A stretch of 58,982 bases of DNA, from positions 1 to 58,982 of the forward strand of contig JADGJG010000054.1 of NCBI GenBank assembly GCA_027596195.1, in the 5' to 3' direction. The DNA comes from Podochytrium sp. JEL0797. Its lineage: Eukaryota; Chytridiomycota; Chytridiomycetes; Chytridiales; Chytriomycetaceae. How positions within the stretch are numbered: the stretch's first letter is position 1; every line of letters begins with the position of its first letter. This document shows positions 22,256 through 32,595 of the stretch, piece by piece. Made by a program: the position numbers and the translations under genes. The notes below the pieces were generated by a model, which saw only the letters and a program-made list of their open reading frames with translations, ran no database searches and was not told where the DNA came from.

Positions 22256-23767
22256 ATGCCCGCGAACCAGCAGCAGCTGTCAAAAGCGCCCCCAGTCTCT
22301 GCGCACCAGATCCACCTCCCTCCGCCGCAGCGACCCACTGAGATACTCGTCGAAGATGAGCACCTCGCGCGCGTGTCTCGGATCATCGAGCGCGACTTCT
22401 TTCCGGATCTGCAGACACTGCGCAACCAGACGGCGTTTCTCGGCGCCGTGGAGGACGGCGCCCTGGGAAGGGCAAAAATGCTGGGCGAGGCGCTGCGGGG
22501 CGAATCAAAGGAAGCGAAGGACGACCAGGGCCTCGATCACTACCTCTTCAAACACACCAGCGAGGACAACGACTCGTTTGCGCGGCTTCTCGACGAAGAG
22601 AACGAGGCAAGAAAGCGCAAGTATGTCTGGCACTTTAGCCAGGAGAAGAAGGCCATTTGTCTAGACGACAACAAGGCGACTGCTGCATTGATCGAGGATT
22701 CGCCAACTCCAACAGCATCAACGGGAAACCCGCATCTCATCGAACCAAAGAAACACGAAGTGGCAAAAGTGGGAACGTGGGGATACAAGGTGTGTGTGTG
22801 TGTGTATTCCGCGCAGTTTCAATTCTAACCCACACAACAGACAATCAACTCCCTCATGTACTTCCCCGACGCTGCCCCACTCACTCTCCATGACGCCATC
22901 TCCAAACCCCACGCAAAACTCCCCCCCAAATCCATCACCCACTCCGCCACCCGTCTCCCCACCTCCCTCCCCACCACCTCCCTCCTTCGCGCCGCTTCCG
23001 ACGCAGCCGCAGACCGTCTCGCAACCCAAGAAGTCTGGCGAAACATGGCCGCCGAAACCCCCGCCTTATTCCCACACGGCATCGACGCGATTTCGAATTC
23101 CCACGACAAATTCGTACCCTCGACCCCCTCCCTCGAACCCAACGTGGACGTGGACCCCGAAGACCTCATGACCTGGGGAATGATTGATGGAACACCTATC
23201 CTCGTCGATTCAGGCGTCAACCATGCGAAAGGGTTTCGCATTCCAGATACACCGAGGCGAGAGATCGTGGCGGATCGGTTGGCTGAGAAGGCGAGACGGG
23301 ATATCAAAATGCGCGTGGATGGGAAATCGAGTGCGAGTGCGGGGTCATTGTCGTCTTCGTCCGGGGTATTTCGGAAACCCGTGGATCCGAAATTATCGAG
23401 ACTTGCGAGTCCGTACACAGGGAGGATGTTGAGTCCTGCAGCGCAGAGGATTCTTGGGGGTTCGAAGGCGGGAGGTCTGTTTGGTGACAAGAAGGGTGGT
23501 AGCGTGGATGCTCAATTACGCGCGAGCTATTCGCCTTCGAGTCGTGGTGGTGTTTCGCGGTCAGCCACACAGACCCCTTCTTCGTTTGTGAAGCCGTCTC
23601 CAGTGGTTGTACAGACACCGGGCAAGACGCCGGGTGCAAGTGTGGTGAGGAGGCAAGCGGTGGGAACGCCCGGTGCATCTTCTGCGGAGTCCAGGAAGAA
23701 ACCGGCGGCAACGGCGGTGATGCCAGCAAAAGGAGCTTCGCTTACCGACAACTTACTCGACTTTTGA
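22256..23767 (+). CDS. ESS2: splicing-associated nuclear protein ESS2 (Es2/DGCR14, Bis1)
   Basis: Exons are 22256-22789 and 22841-23767, coding about 486 residues. Es2 proteins associate with late (C-complex) spliceosomes and are nuclear. The family pattern is clear: an N-terminal block with the start ..TEILVEDEHLARVSRIIERD then FFPDL, the LDHYLFKHTSEDNDSFARLL helix region, TINSLMYFPD across the junction, and KGFRIPDTPRRE. The C-terminal third is Ser/Thr/Pro/Gly-rich and probably disordered. The intron starts with a GT dinucleotide repeat at the donor. An in-frame upstream ATG at 22199 adds only 19 residues, and MPANQQQ is preferred. Confidence 0.88.
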
Positions 23768-23871
23768 GTCTTTGGGAGGATTCTGTGCATCATCAAACTT
23801 TGAAATACAAGAGCGTGTTTTATTTTCCATATTTTGCATGTTACTAATTTCGCATCTTTGCAAGCACTCAA

Positions 23872-24129
23872 TCAGACACACTTTTGTTGCGCATTGGACC
23901 AGTTCGTCTTAACAGGGCAAGCAAACGACGAAAAGCATCCCAACACGCCGAACGTGTCCTTTTCTGTTTTGTTTGTGTTTAGCGCTGCATTGCGCACGTG
24001 CTGGTACCAATCAAAAGGGTGCTCACGCAATCTCGCGGCAGCTCCGCACGTAATGTCTGGGACGGGGGCAGGGACGGGGCTCGTCAAGGCGAGCTGGGCG
24101 ATAAGCGTCAAAGCGAGGAGGAAGTTCAT
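23872..24129 (-). CDS. small secreted four-cysteine protein, copy 1
   Basis: Signal peptide MNFLLALTLIAQLALTSP is followed by a Pro-rich stretch and a short mature part with Cys in DITCG, LGCFSSFAC and QQKC. A 63-nt intron (24026-23964, GTGAGC...ACAG) removes a variable segment to give about 64 residues. It is in frame, so retention would give 85 residues. The intron choice is supported by the paralogue at 24593-24871, where the same interval has stops. Function is unknown; size and cysteines resemble small secreted effector-like or wall proteins. Confidence 0.65.
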   Translation of the reverse strand: MNFLLALTLIAQLALTSPVPAPVPDITCGAAARLREHPFDWYQHVRNAALNTNKTEKDTFGVLGCFSSFACPVKTNWSNAQQKCV

Positions 24130-24592
24130 TTCGGGAGGTAAGATTGGCGGAAGGAAAAATAAATAATGGATGCTTCGACTGTGAGTGTCTGCCGAACCCT
24201 GGGCTTGTGTGGAGATTTTGCCCAGAGAAATTCAACAACTTTCGCTAAAGCGCCAAGCAAACAATGGCCATCCCCATTTCCACGCCCTGCCATCATCTGA
24301 CAAAGACTCTACACACGAACGACACATCATGATAATGTATTCCGGCCTGTCAACTCAGAGCAAGAATACGAGGATTGCACCGGGTACCTCTCGTTCAATG
24401 CAATCACTGAAAAAATCCCAAAAAAATCCCTGATCTTGAGAAGACGAAAATCGCATCGAAAGAAGCCAGCAAAATTCCCGTTATAAAACTTCGTGCTCCT
24501 CCATTTCGAGTGGAAACCATTCACAACAAACTTTGAAACAAATAATCCCTGTTTGTTTTATTCTGCAGAAATTATTCGTCCAAAGCACTCCT

Positions 24593-24871
24593 TCAGATAC
24601 ACTTTTGTTGCGTGTTGGACCAGTTTGTTGTTGCGGGGCAATCAAACGATGAAAAGCATCCCAACACGCCAAACGTGTCCTTTTCTGATTTGTTTGTGAG
24701 GGGCAATGTTAGCGCTACAATGCGGACGTACCAACGTGGTACCAATCAAGAGGGGTACTCACGCAATCTCGCGGCAGCTCCGCACGTAATGTCTGGGACG
24801 GGAGCGGGGGCTGGAATGGGGGCTGTCAGGACAAGTTGGGCGACAAGAATCAAGTTGAGGAGGAAGTTCAT
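24593..24871 (-). CDS. small secreted four-cysteine protein, copy 2
   Basis: Exons are 24871-24763 and 24684-24593; the 78-nt intron starts GTGAGT and ends TCAG. The product is about 66 residues: signal peptide MNFLLNLILVAQLVLTAP, Pro-rich segment, DITCGAAARL, then KDTFGVLGCFSSFDC and a final Cys. It is a tandem paralogue of the gene 460 bp downstream, and the exon DNA is highly similar. Unlike copy 1, unspliced reading meets a stop right after the exon, so splicing is required. Confidence 0.65.
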
Positions 24872-25300
24872 TTGGAAAAAGATTTTGGGACGGAAAAATG
24901 ACTTACAAAGGGCCTTTTGTAGCATCCTGCTGTTTGGGTTCAGCAGAGACGAAAACAAGAAAGTGCCCTGGCTGAACTCTTACCGGTTTTTTTTTTTGAA
25001 AGTGTGAGCTGAACTTCACAGAAATAATTTCATTCTTGCCGCGTGGTTTCTTGGGTGGAAATCTTGGAGTCTCGTTGGATCGGGAGTGGGCAAGATCTTA
25101 GTTGAGAGTGTTTCCACTCTGAGTATCCGAATCCTGATCTCGAGGCAGGGACGAGTTTTCCCCCGACTGGGCCCAAATGATTCATTCATTCATTCCTTTT
25201 TGACAAAACATACCCTAACCTTCGGTATAGATGTGCATTGGATTGTCGAATGATAGGTTCACTGTTCACTGGTCCGTTTCGATCCCCCTTCATCAGAAAA
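24872..25300. other. intergenic region upstream of the small secreted protein copy 2
   Basis: No gene was found. It contains promoter sequence for the minus-strand small secreted protein, and a T-rich run at about 24985. Confidence 0.4.
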
Positions 25301-25373
25301 CTAACATCTTCAAAAATGCATCCCTGTAATTTCAACGACATGAGCGTCGCCGAGAACGATGAAAAGGGTGCCA
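25301..25373 (-). pseudogene. decayed fragment of the thymidylate synthase 3' region
   Basis: The plus strand aligns with 25604-25676 inside the thymidylate synthase gene: both contain CTAAC..ATCTTCA, GCATC, GAC and CCGAGAACGATG followed by AAAGGGTGCC. About 31 of the last 37 positions match, while the upstream half is gapped. It lies downstream of the gene in the same orientation. Confidence 0.6.
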
Positions 25374-25424
25374 AAAATAAACATAAAATACATGACACAT
25401 CATTTATTTTTTTAAAAACAACAT

Positions 25425-26570
<1,146 letters not shown>

Positions 26571-27039
26571 CGTTTTTGTTGTTTTTTTGCGGTTCCGATC
26601 GAAGTGTCCGAACGGAAAAAATTTCGAATCCGTTTGTTTTTCTTTTCGTTCTCCTCCTCCTACCTACACTCTATAAGGAAATCAGGTTTTAGCTGCTTCG
26701 CCATATCGTTTCTGGGGAGGGGGAATTCCTTCGAAATCCATTAATTTTGTAAATCATGTATTCATCATGTTCAAAAAAGAAGAGGGCCATAGTTGTTCAT
26801 AAAAAAAACTCGTTTGGGTAGTTACGATGGAACTGGCAAGGTGTTTGTCGCTGATGAAAGCGGTGGCGATGGCCGGATGGCGTCAAGATCCGCTTTGCAA
26901 GAAATTTTTCATATGGGCCGAATGCGGGCAGATTCCCGACGTCCACTACACACTCGCAAATCAGTCCAAAAAGGTCGTCTAGCTTCGCACAGGGCAATTA
27001 TCCTCACGACGAGTGCAGAAGTAACAAAAAGAGTTATAT
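26571..27039. other. intergenic region between thymidylate synthase and the inverted repeat
   Basis: No gene was recognised. Open frames are short and unsupported. The part next to 26571 should contain the thymidylate synthase promoter. Confidence 0.45.
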
Positions 27040-27628
27040 GAAGTCTACTGCTTTATTTTATGCAACTGTGAGCGTCTATTTGATCTACACATCATAACGA
27101 ATGATACAAATTGGAATCTCATTCCCCTTAAAGGAGGAGCACAGCGACGGCAGCCACGGCGCCAACGGCAACAGTGGACGCACCCGAGTAGAGGTCGGTC
27201 TGGGGAGCGTAGTATCCAGCAGCAGATGCAGGTGCCTGGTAGACGGCGTCAGAGGCAACGGGGGCAACAGCAGCTTCGGTGGTGGCCGAGGCGGCGCCGT
27301 ATTGGGCGGCAGCGAGGGAGGCGAAGGCGGCGACGATGGTGATGAACTGCATTTGGAGAATGTTTTTTTTGGGTTGGACGGAATTGGGCGGGATTCGCTT
27401 TTTGTAGCCCAACCCAAGTTTTAATCAAAATCAATTTCGGAAGCACGCACGTGCAATCACCAATTTTTTCATCTCCACTTCTGCATCGCGGGCGTGCCCC
27501 CCTGCATGCTGCGTCTCCCAAGATGTGCATCCTGTCGAAGTGTTGGTAGATATACTCACTGTATTGCGGCAGTGACAACCCTGGTGGAATCAAGTCCGGC
27601 AGTCGCATACTCGCGGAATGCCACTCAA
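27040..27628 (-). repeat. left arm of a long inverted repeat
   Basis: The arm pairs with 29482-30075 in reverse complement. It covers the 3' flank (AATAGACGCTCA..GTTGCATAAAATAAAGCAGTA), the coding region and about 270 bp of upstream sequence of a small secreted protein gene. The coding part is about 95 percent identical by eye; the flanks are less so, with gaps. Confidence 0.85.
27128..27352 (-). CDS. small Ala-rich secreted, probably GPI-anchored protein, copy A
   Basis: A 74-residue single-exon product: signal peptide MQFITIVAAFASLAAAQ, an Ala/Thr/Tyr-rich mature part and a hydrophobic C-terminus STVAVGAVAAVAVLLL after SGAS, like a GPI-anchor signal. It differs from copy B at only about five residues. 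Function is unknown; a short wall-bound peptide after processing is likely. Upstream in-frame Met at 27412 is rejected because the signal peptide starts at 27352 and copy B lacks the extension. Confidence 0.7.
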   Translation of the reverse strand: MQFITIVAAFASLAAAQYGAASATTEAAVAPVASDAVYQAPASAAGYYAPQTDLYSGASTVAVGAVAAVAVLLL

Positions 27629-28186
27629 AGCAAAGAGCGACAAGCCCGAAAGCCCTCCGCCACCAGAAAATAACGGACCTTATTTCTCTCTTCTCTCTCG
27701 CCTCCCTCTTTTATTAACCCGCTTCGATAAAATCAAATCTGAGTTGCGGGTTTGACATGAATCACAAATCATAACAAATTTTTTAAGGAGATTTTGATAC
27801 ATTATTTGCATCCTAAATCCCGAGTCCTAATGTAAACATCTTAAAATGGCTGAGGCGCCAGTCCAACCAACATTCATTCGCCCACTAAATGCGGCTTTTC
27901 CTCCTTCTCAGTTCTTCCTCAATAACCTCCCGGACTTGCTGGGACCAAAACCCCTTCATGGGGTTGGGTGGTTGAATGTTCCAACGTGCCTATCACTTTG
28001 TGGAAGGCATGAAGCGATTGTGGTAAAGGCTAAAATACGCGACCTGACATCCGGTTCAAGACTGCAACTCCGGTGGCAGCTAGAATTTGCACTATTTTTC
28101 ATCTTTCTTTCATTGCCAGAACGTAATATTGATATTAATCCACAAAATCATGGCGGTTTTCGAACCCGCGAAAAAAGTTTGATCAA

Positions 28187-28996
28187 ATGCCAGAACCCGC
28201 ACCCGTCACGCATTTTCTCTTTGACATGGATGGACTTCTCTTGGACACTCGTAAAGGCGAATTCTTCTTCCACCTCACTTCTTATCCTTTTCCTCAGAGG
28301 GCGTCTACTCCGCGGTCACGAACGAGATCCTGTCCCGCTTCGGACACAAATACACATGGGATATCAAGAGCCAGATGGTGAACCTAATGCATTGTTGCTG
28401 TCATCTAATCTCAACCCGTGAAACCTCAGATCGGACGGAAAGAGGAAGATTCCGCCAACCTCCTGATCAAACACTTCGGCATTCAAAACTACACGGCCAA
28501 AGAGTACCTGAAAGAGCGCAACGCCATGCAAGACACGAGATTCCCAGACTGCAAAACCTTTCCCGGAGTGATGCGTTTCGTCCAACACCTCAAATCAAAC
28601 CACATCCCCATCTGCGTCGCGACTTCATCACACCGCAAAGCATTCGACATCAAAGCGAGCAACAACGGAGCCCTATTTGACTTATTTGACGGAAACATCA
28701 CGTGTGGCGATGATCCGCAAATCCAGCACGGGAAACCCGCGCCGGACCTCTTTTTGGCGGGCGCCAAACAGCTTGGATTGAAGGCCGATGCGAATTCCGA
28801 CAACTCAAAATGTCTCGTGTTTGAAGACGCACCATCCGGGGTGTTGGCGGGATTGAACGCGGGAATGCAGGTTGTGTGGATTCCCGATTCAAACCTCGCG
28901 TCGGATCCGGAAATTGTGAAACGGTGTGCGAGGGTGCTCACGAGTATGGAGGACTTTGATCCTGTTGAGTTTGGGTTGCCTGCGTATTCGTCGTGA
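28187..28996 (+). CDS. HAD-superfamily phosphatase, pseudouridine-5'-phosphatase/GPP-like
   Basis: Exons are 28187-28250, 28298-28377 and 28430-28996, coding about 236 residues. Motif I is FDMDGLLLDT with the nucleophile and acid Asp pair, motif II is CVATSSHR, and HGKPAPDLFLAGA provides the Lys. CLVFEDAPSGVLAGLNAGM is the motif III/IV region. This is the HDHD1/GS1 type subgroup, which includes pseudouridine-5'-phosphatase and yeast glycerol-3-phosphate phosphatases; substrate cannot be decided from sequence. The cap region (WDIKSQM...GRKEEDSANLLIKHFGI) resembles HDHD1. The gene sits between the two arms of a long inverted repeat. Confidence 0.88.
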
Positions 28997-29481
28997 ACGG
29001 TGGACGATGTTTGGAAGCACAGAACAAAAAAAGTCGGAGATTGTTCAGGGTGGTGGGCGAAGATGAAAGCGATAGAGAGCATCAATCTGTAAAGCAAATT
29101 AAAGTAATAAGGTGGTAAATATAAAAATGAATCACATTGGGATCGTCCCCGCTCGCACACTCGGAATACGTTCGGATGGAGCAATTCTTCTGCTGACCTT
29201 ATCTCCCTGAGAAGACAACCACAACCTTTAACAACCCAATCAGTCACCACTCACCGACAAAGAGTGCTCATATGAATCTCGGCAACAAGTGAGGTCCAAG
29301 CCCCCATTTTTCTCATGGAAGAGGGCTTTTTTTTAGCGCTACGAATTGCGAGGCGGGGGAGCGACGAAAAAAAGCGTATTTTTTTTGATGTATCTGAGGT
29401 ACAGGTTATTCTCATTTCATTATGCTTCTTTGGAGGGCAGAAAGAAGAAAAACTGAGTGGATGGGCTTGTCTCCTGTTGTA
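28997..29481. other. intergenic region after the HAD gene
   Basis: No gene was recognised between the HAD stop and the right arm of the inverted repeat. Open frames here are unsupported. Confidence 0.45.
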
Positions 29482-30075
29482 TTGAGTGGCATCTCGAGAA
29501 TTGGATTGCCGGACCTCATTCCACCGGGGTTGTCGCTGCCAACACACGCATACTTTATCCGTCACCACGACAACAAGATACCCCCCCTGCGCGACGCAGC
29601 ATGCAGGGGGGCACACGGACGCTGCAGAAGTGGAGATGAAAAAATTGGTGATTGCACGTGCGTGCTTCCAAAGTGAACTTTGATTAAAAACCCGGCTTTG
29701 GACTACAAAAAGCGAATCCCGCCCAATACCCTCCAACCCAAAAAACATTCTCCAAATGCAGTTCATCACCATCGTCGCCGCCTTCGCCTCCGTCGCTGCT
29801 GCTCAATACGGCGCCGCCTCGGCCACCACCGCCGCTGCTGTTGCCCCCGCCGCCTCTGACGCTGTCTACCAGGCACCTGCCTCTGCTGCTGGATACTACG
29901 CTCCCCAGACCGACCTCTACTCGGGTGCGTCCACTGTTGCCGTTGGCGCCGTGGCTGCCGTCGCCGTGCTCTTGCTTTAAGCGGAATGAGATCAATTTGT
30001 ATAGTTCGTGTGTGACGGACGGGCAAACATCAAATAGACGCTCAATGTTGCATAAAATAAAGCAGTAGATTTCAG
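29482..30075 (+). repeat. right arm of a long inverted repeat
   Basis: Reverse-complement partner of 27040-27628. Shared upstream elements include GCATGCAGGGGGGCAC, TTGGTGATTGCACGTGCGTG and CTACAAAAAGCGAATCCCGC, so both copies have the same core promoter. Confidence 0.85.
29756..29980 (+). CDS. small Ala-rich secreted, probably GPI-anchored protein, copy B
   Basis: A 74-residue product, almost identical to copy A: signal peptide MQFITIVAAFASVAAAQ, then AsA/Thr-rich and tyrosine-containing mature part (DAVYQAPASAAGYYAPQTDL) and a hydrophobic tail. It is on the opposite strand from copy A. AATAAAG follows about 75 bp after the stop. Both copies look functional. Role unknown. Confidence 0.7.
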   Translation: MQFITIVAAFASVAAAQYGAASATTAAAVAPAASDAVYQAPASAAGYYAPQTDLYSGASTVAVGAVAAVAVLLL

Positions 30076-30324
30076 AGGTTCAATCTGTTTTTTTATATTG
30101 GTTTCAACCGCGCACATGCAAACGCCGGCCGCTTCAGGATTCCGCCATTGATCGATCGCATGTACACTCCGTGCTCGCGAGTCGAACGGGGCCGAGACTG
30201 ACGCTGGTTGAGCTCAAATTGAAAAAATTTCACTTTGATTAATAGCTGGAGGTGCCCCCCAATCGTTATCGGGCATTTATTTTTGATAATGCGAAACTTG
30301 AAAACAGCAACCCCCTTCCTTCAA

Positions 30325-32481
30325 TCATGATCTCTGAAGAATCGGGTCGGGTTGCTGATACATCATCACCTCTGGCGGAACAAACTTGCGCTTCGTCTCC
30401 GTCGACAACAACATCCCACCCATACGAGGCTCATTCTTCAGTCTGTAATCACTGTCTTCAGCACTCACAGTCAAGAAACTCATTGTCGACGGTTTGAACG
30501 CCTTCGGCGGCACAAAGTTCCCATGATGCACATACGTCACATCCGAAACAGTTTGATACGTGCTCCCATCCTTCGGATACCTCGTGACCGTATTCTCCAA
30601 AGTCGAATCAAACCTCCACTCCTTCCCCGGCCTCGCAACCCGATGCTTCTTGTACTCCTCATTCCCATGGTTCAAATATGCGTTCTTCATCACACTCCCC
30701 CCATTCATACTCGCATCGTCATTCCCCAACGTGAAATGATGTCCCCTCAAGTTCTTTCCCAAAGTCCGACTCGCTCCCATCGAGTCTAAAAACTCATTCC
30801 TGACCGCATCCGTAGCATGTGGGGCACTTCCATCCTCAGGCATCTCCGCCCCCTCTTTGCAAAAATACACATAGCTACTCTTCATGACACTCCCGCCGGA
30901 AAAGGGACCCGAAGAGCGCGATCCGCTGATGGGACTGTATTCGTTTTGCGCTCCGTTTTTGACGTGAGGAGGGTAAGATGCGGCGTTGGGGACTGGGAAA
31001 TCGGTTTTGGTGATAGATCGAGTTTGGGCGTTGGTGTTTCCGAACGCGATACATGAGTTTTGTGAGTTGTGCTACCCTCTCTCTTAGAATCACAGAAAAA
31101 AATAATTGAAGAGAGTGGTCTCACCTTGTGCTGCTGAGCAATTTCACGAGCATCGTTGAAAAACGCATGTTGCCCACTCGACTTTTTGAAATCGCGATGA
31201 TGCGTCGAGTGCTTTTCATGGCTCAAGTCGTCATCCTTCATGCAAATCGAAGTACGATAGTGGTTCACTTTATGCGTGAGGTTGTCGTTGGTGTAAGAGG
31301 ATGGGGGTCCTTGGAACGTGCTTTGGTATTGCGACGTTTGATAGATTGCTTCGTCGTTGCCGAGCTGTTGTGTGTGAATTTTGAGTCAAAACTGAGAAGC
31401 CCCGTGCGTGCATACCGTGAAATGAGTTGATTTCAAATCTTTCACAGTCATGGTGTTGTCCACTTGTAGAGCCCGCGAGTTCAATCCAGCATCCGTATAA
31501 TCTGCACCCGCATTAAATTAACCCCCCTCAAAAAAAAGAGCAACCAACACACCAGCCTTTTGCACAGAAATCGTTTCACCCGGCTCCCCATCCGGCATAT
31601 CCAACACAGTGCTTTTCTTTTTGATATCCCTTTTGATCTCGACATATGGTTGATGGTCTCCGAACCCACGAAACGTGGATTTGGTGATGGATTTATACGT
31701 GTTGGTGTCATCTCCGAGAGAGAAATGGGTCGTGTGGTTGTCAGGACGTGAAATATCGGCTGGACGCGTTGCGCCCTGAATTTTGGAACAGGATGAGAAA
31801 TTCGAGGAAAAAAACCTCAGTTATAGTACCGCGGCATATGTCGTGCCATAGATTGTATTCCCAATTAACAGCTCTTGCTCGTCCCTATAAATGGGAGAAT
31901 GCGCTTTGCGTGAAGGGAGCGTTTTCTCAGCCCGCATATATTTCCCCGGAAAGTCGCGCTTCGTCGTACTAATAGGAGTTTCATTGGCTTCAGCCCCATA
32001 CCCATCGAGACTGAAATGCGAACTTTTGATGTAGTTCGTAACTGCGGGCGAGAAAAAAACGCGATATGTACATATTTCAAAGGATCACGGACAGAACTCA
32101 CACTCTTTGGTAATTTGAGTTTGTCCAGGATCGCGTCCATTCTTTTTTGGAGGATAATCGGACGTAAAAGTACTCATCCACGCGGGCGGTTTTTCATCCG
32201 CGTAATTTGCCGAGTGTGCCCCAACTTCCACAGACCCATTGTCTGTAACAAAAAAACACACATCAACTACTCCTCCCACAAGCATTATAAAGCTTACGAG
32301 CAGCACGGTTGGATCTCCCAGCCCCGTAAAGCACCGTTTTCATTTCTGCGCGATGCTCGTTGGACATGTCGACGTATTTTGGATCGCCAAATTGACCCAT
32401 GGGAAGCACGAGATCATTGGCAAGTCTGTTTTTTAAGAGGCCTGGAGCCTTGGCGCTCAGACCCATCGTGTAACCGCCCAT
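30325..32481 (-). CDS. candidate axonemal (flagellar microtubule-associated) repeat protein
   Basis: About seven exons: 32481-~32298, ~32245-~32100, then parts around 32040-31950, 31770-31560, 31500-31430, 31370-31125 and 31065-30325. The product contains repeated short units of the form (S/T)HF(S/T)LG-D...S-x-TK-x-F: SSHFSLDGYG.., TTHFSLGDDTNTYKSITKSTF, NSCIAFGN..SITKTDFPV, GHHFTLGNDD. Similar HF-L-G and S(I/V)TKxDF motifs occur in ciliary proteins such as PPP1R32/SAXO-type and other microtubule inner proteins, which suggests an axonemal role. There is no enzyme domain, signal or membrane segment. The family assignment is uncertain. The gene ends are clear: start MGGYTMGLSAKAPGLLKNRL and a stop at 30325. 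It is 114 bp downstream of the IP3R-type gene on the same strand. Confidence 0.5.
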
Positions 32482-32595
32482 TTTGGAGTGTCGGGATTGT
32501 TCGGTGTTGAAAGATTTTCACAGCGCGTCCAGGCGAAAGCAAAATTTATTGAAAGAGGGAGAGAGAGAGATCGCGAGAGAGAGAACAAAAAAACG

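Noticed and set aside
27846..28421. 191-codon open frame before the HAD gene
   Set aside because: It crosses the HAD first exons in another frame and has no motif. The HAD motif I starting at 28187 defines the real gene.
27128..29980. CRISPR-like or satellite repeat
   Set aside because: The repeat is one inverted pair with coding content; there is no spacer-repeat periodicity anywhere in the window.
30352..30789. 145-codon His/Arg-rich plus-strand frame
   Set aside because: Shadow of the last exon of the candidate axonemal gene.
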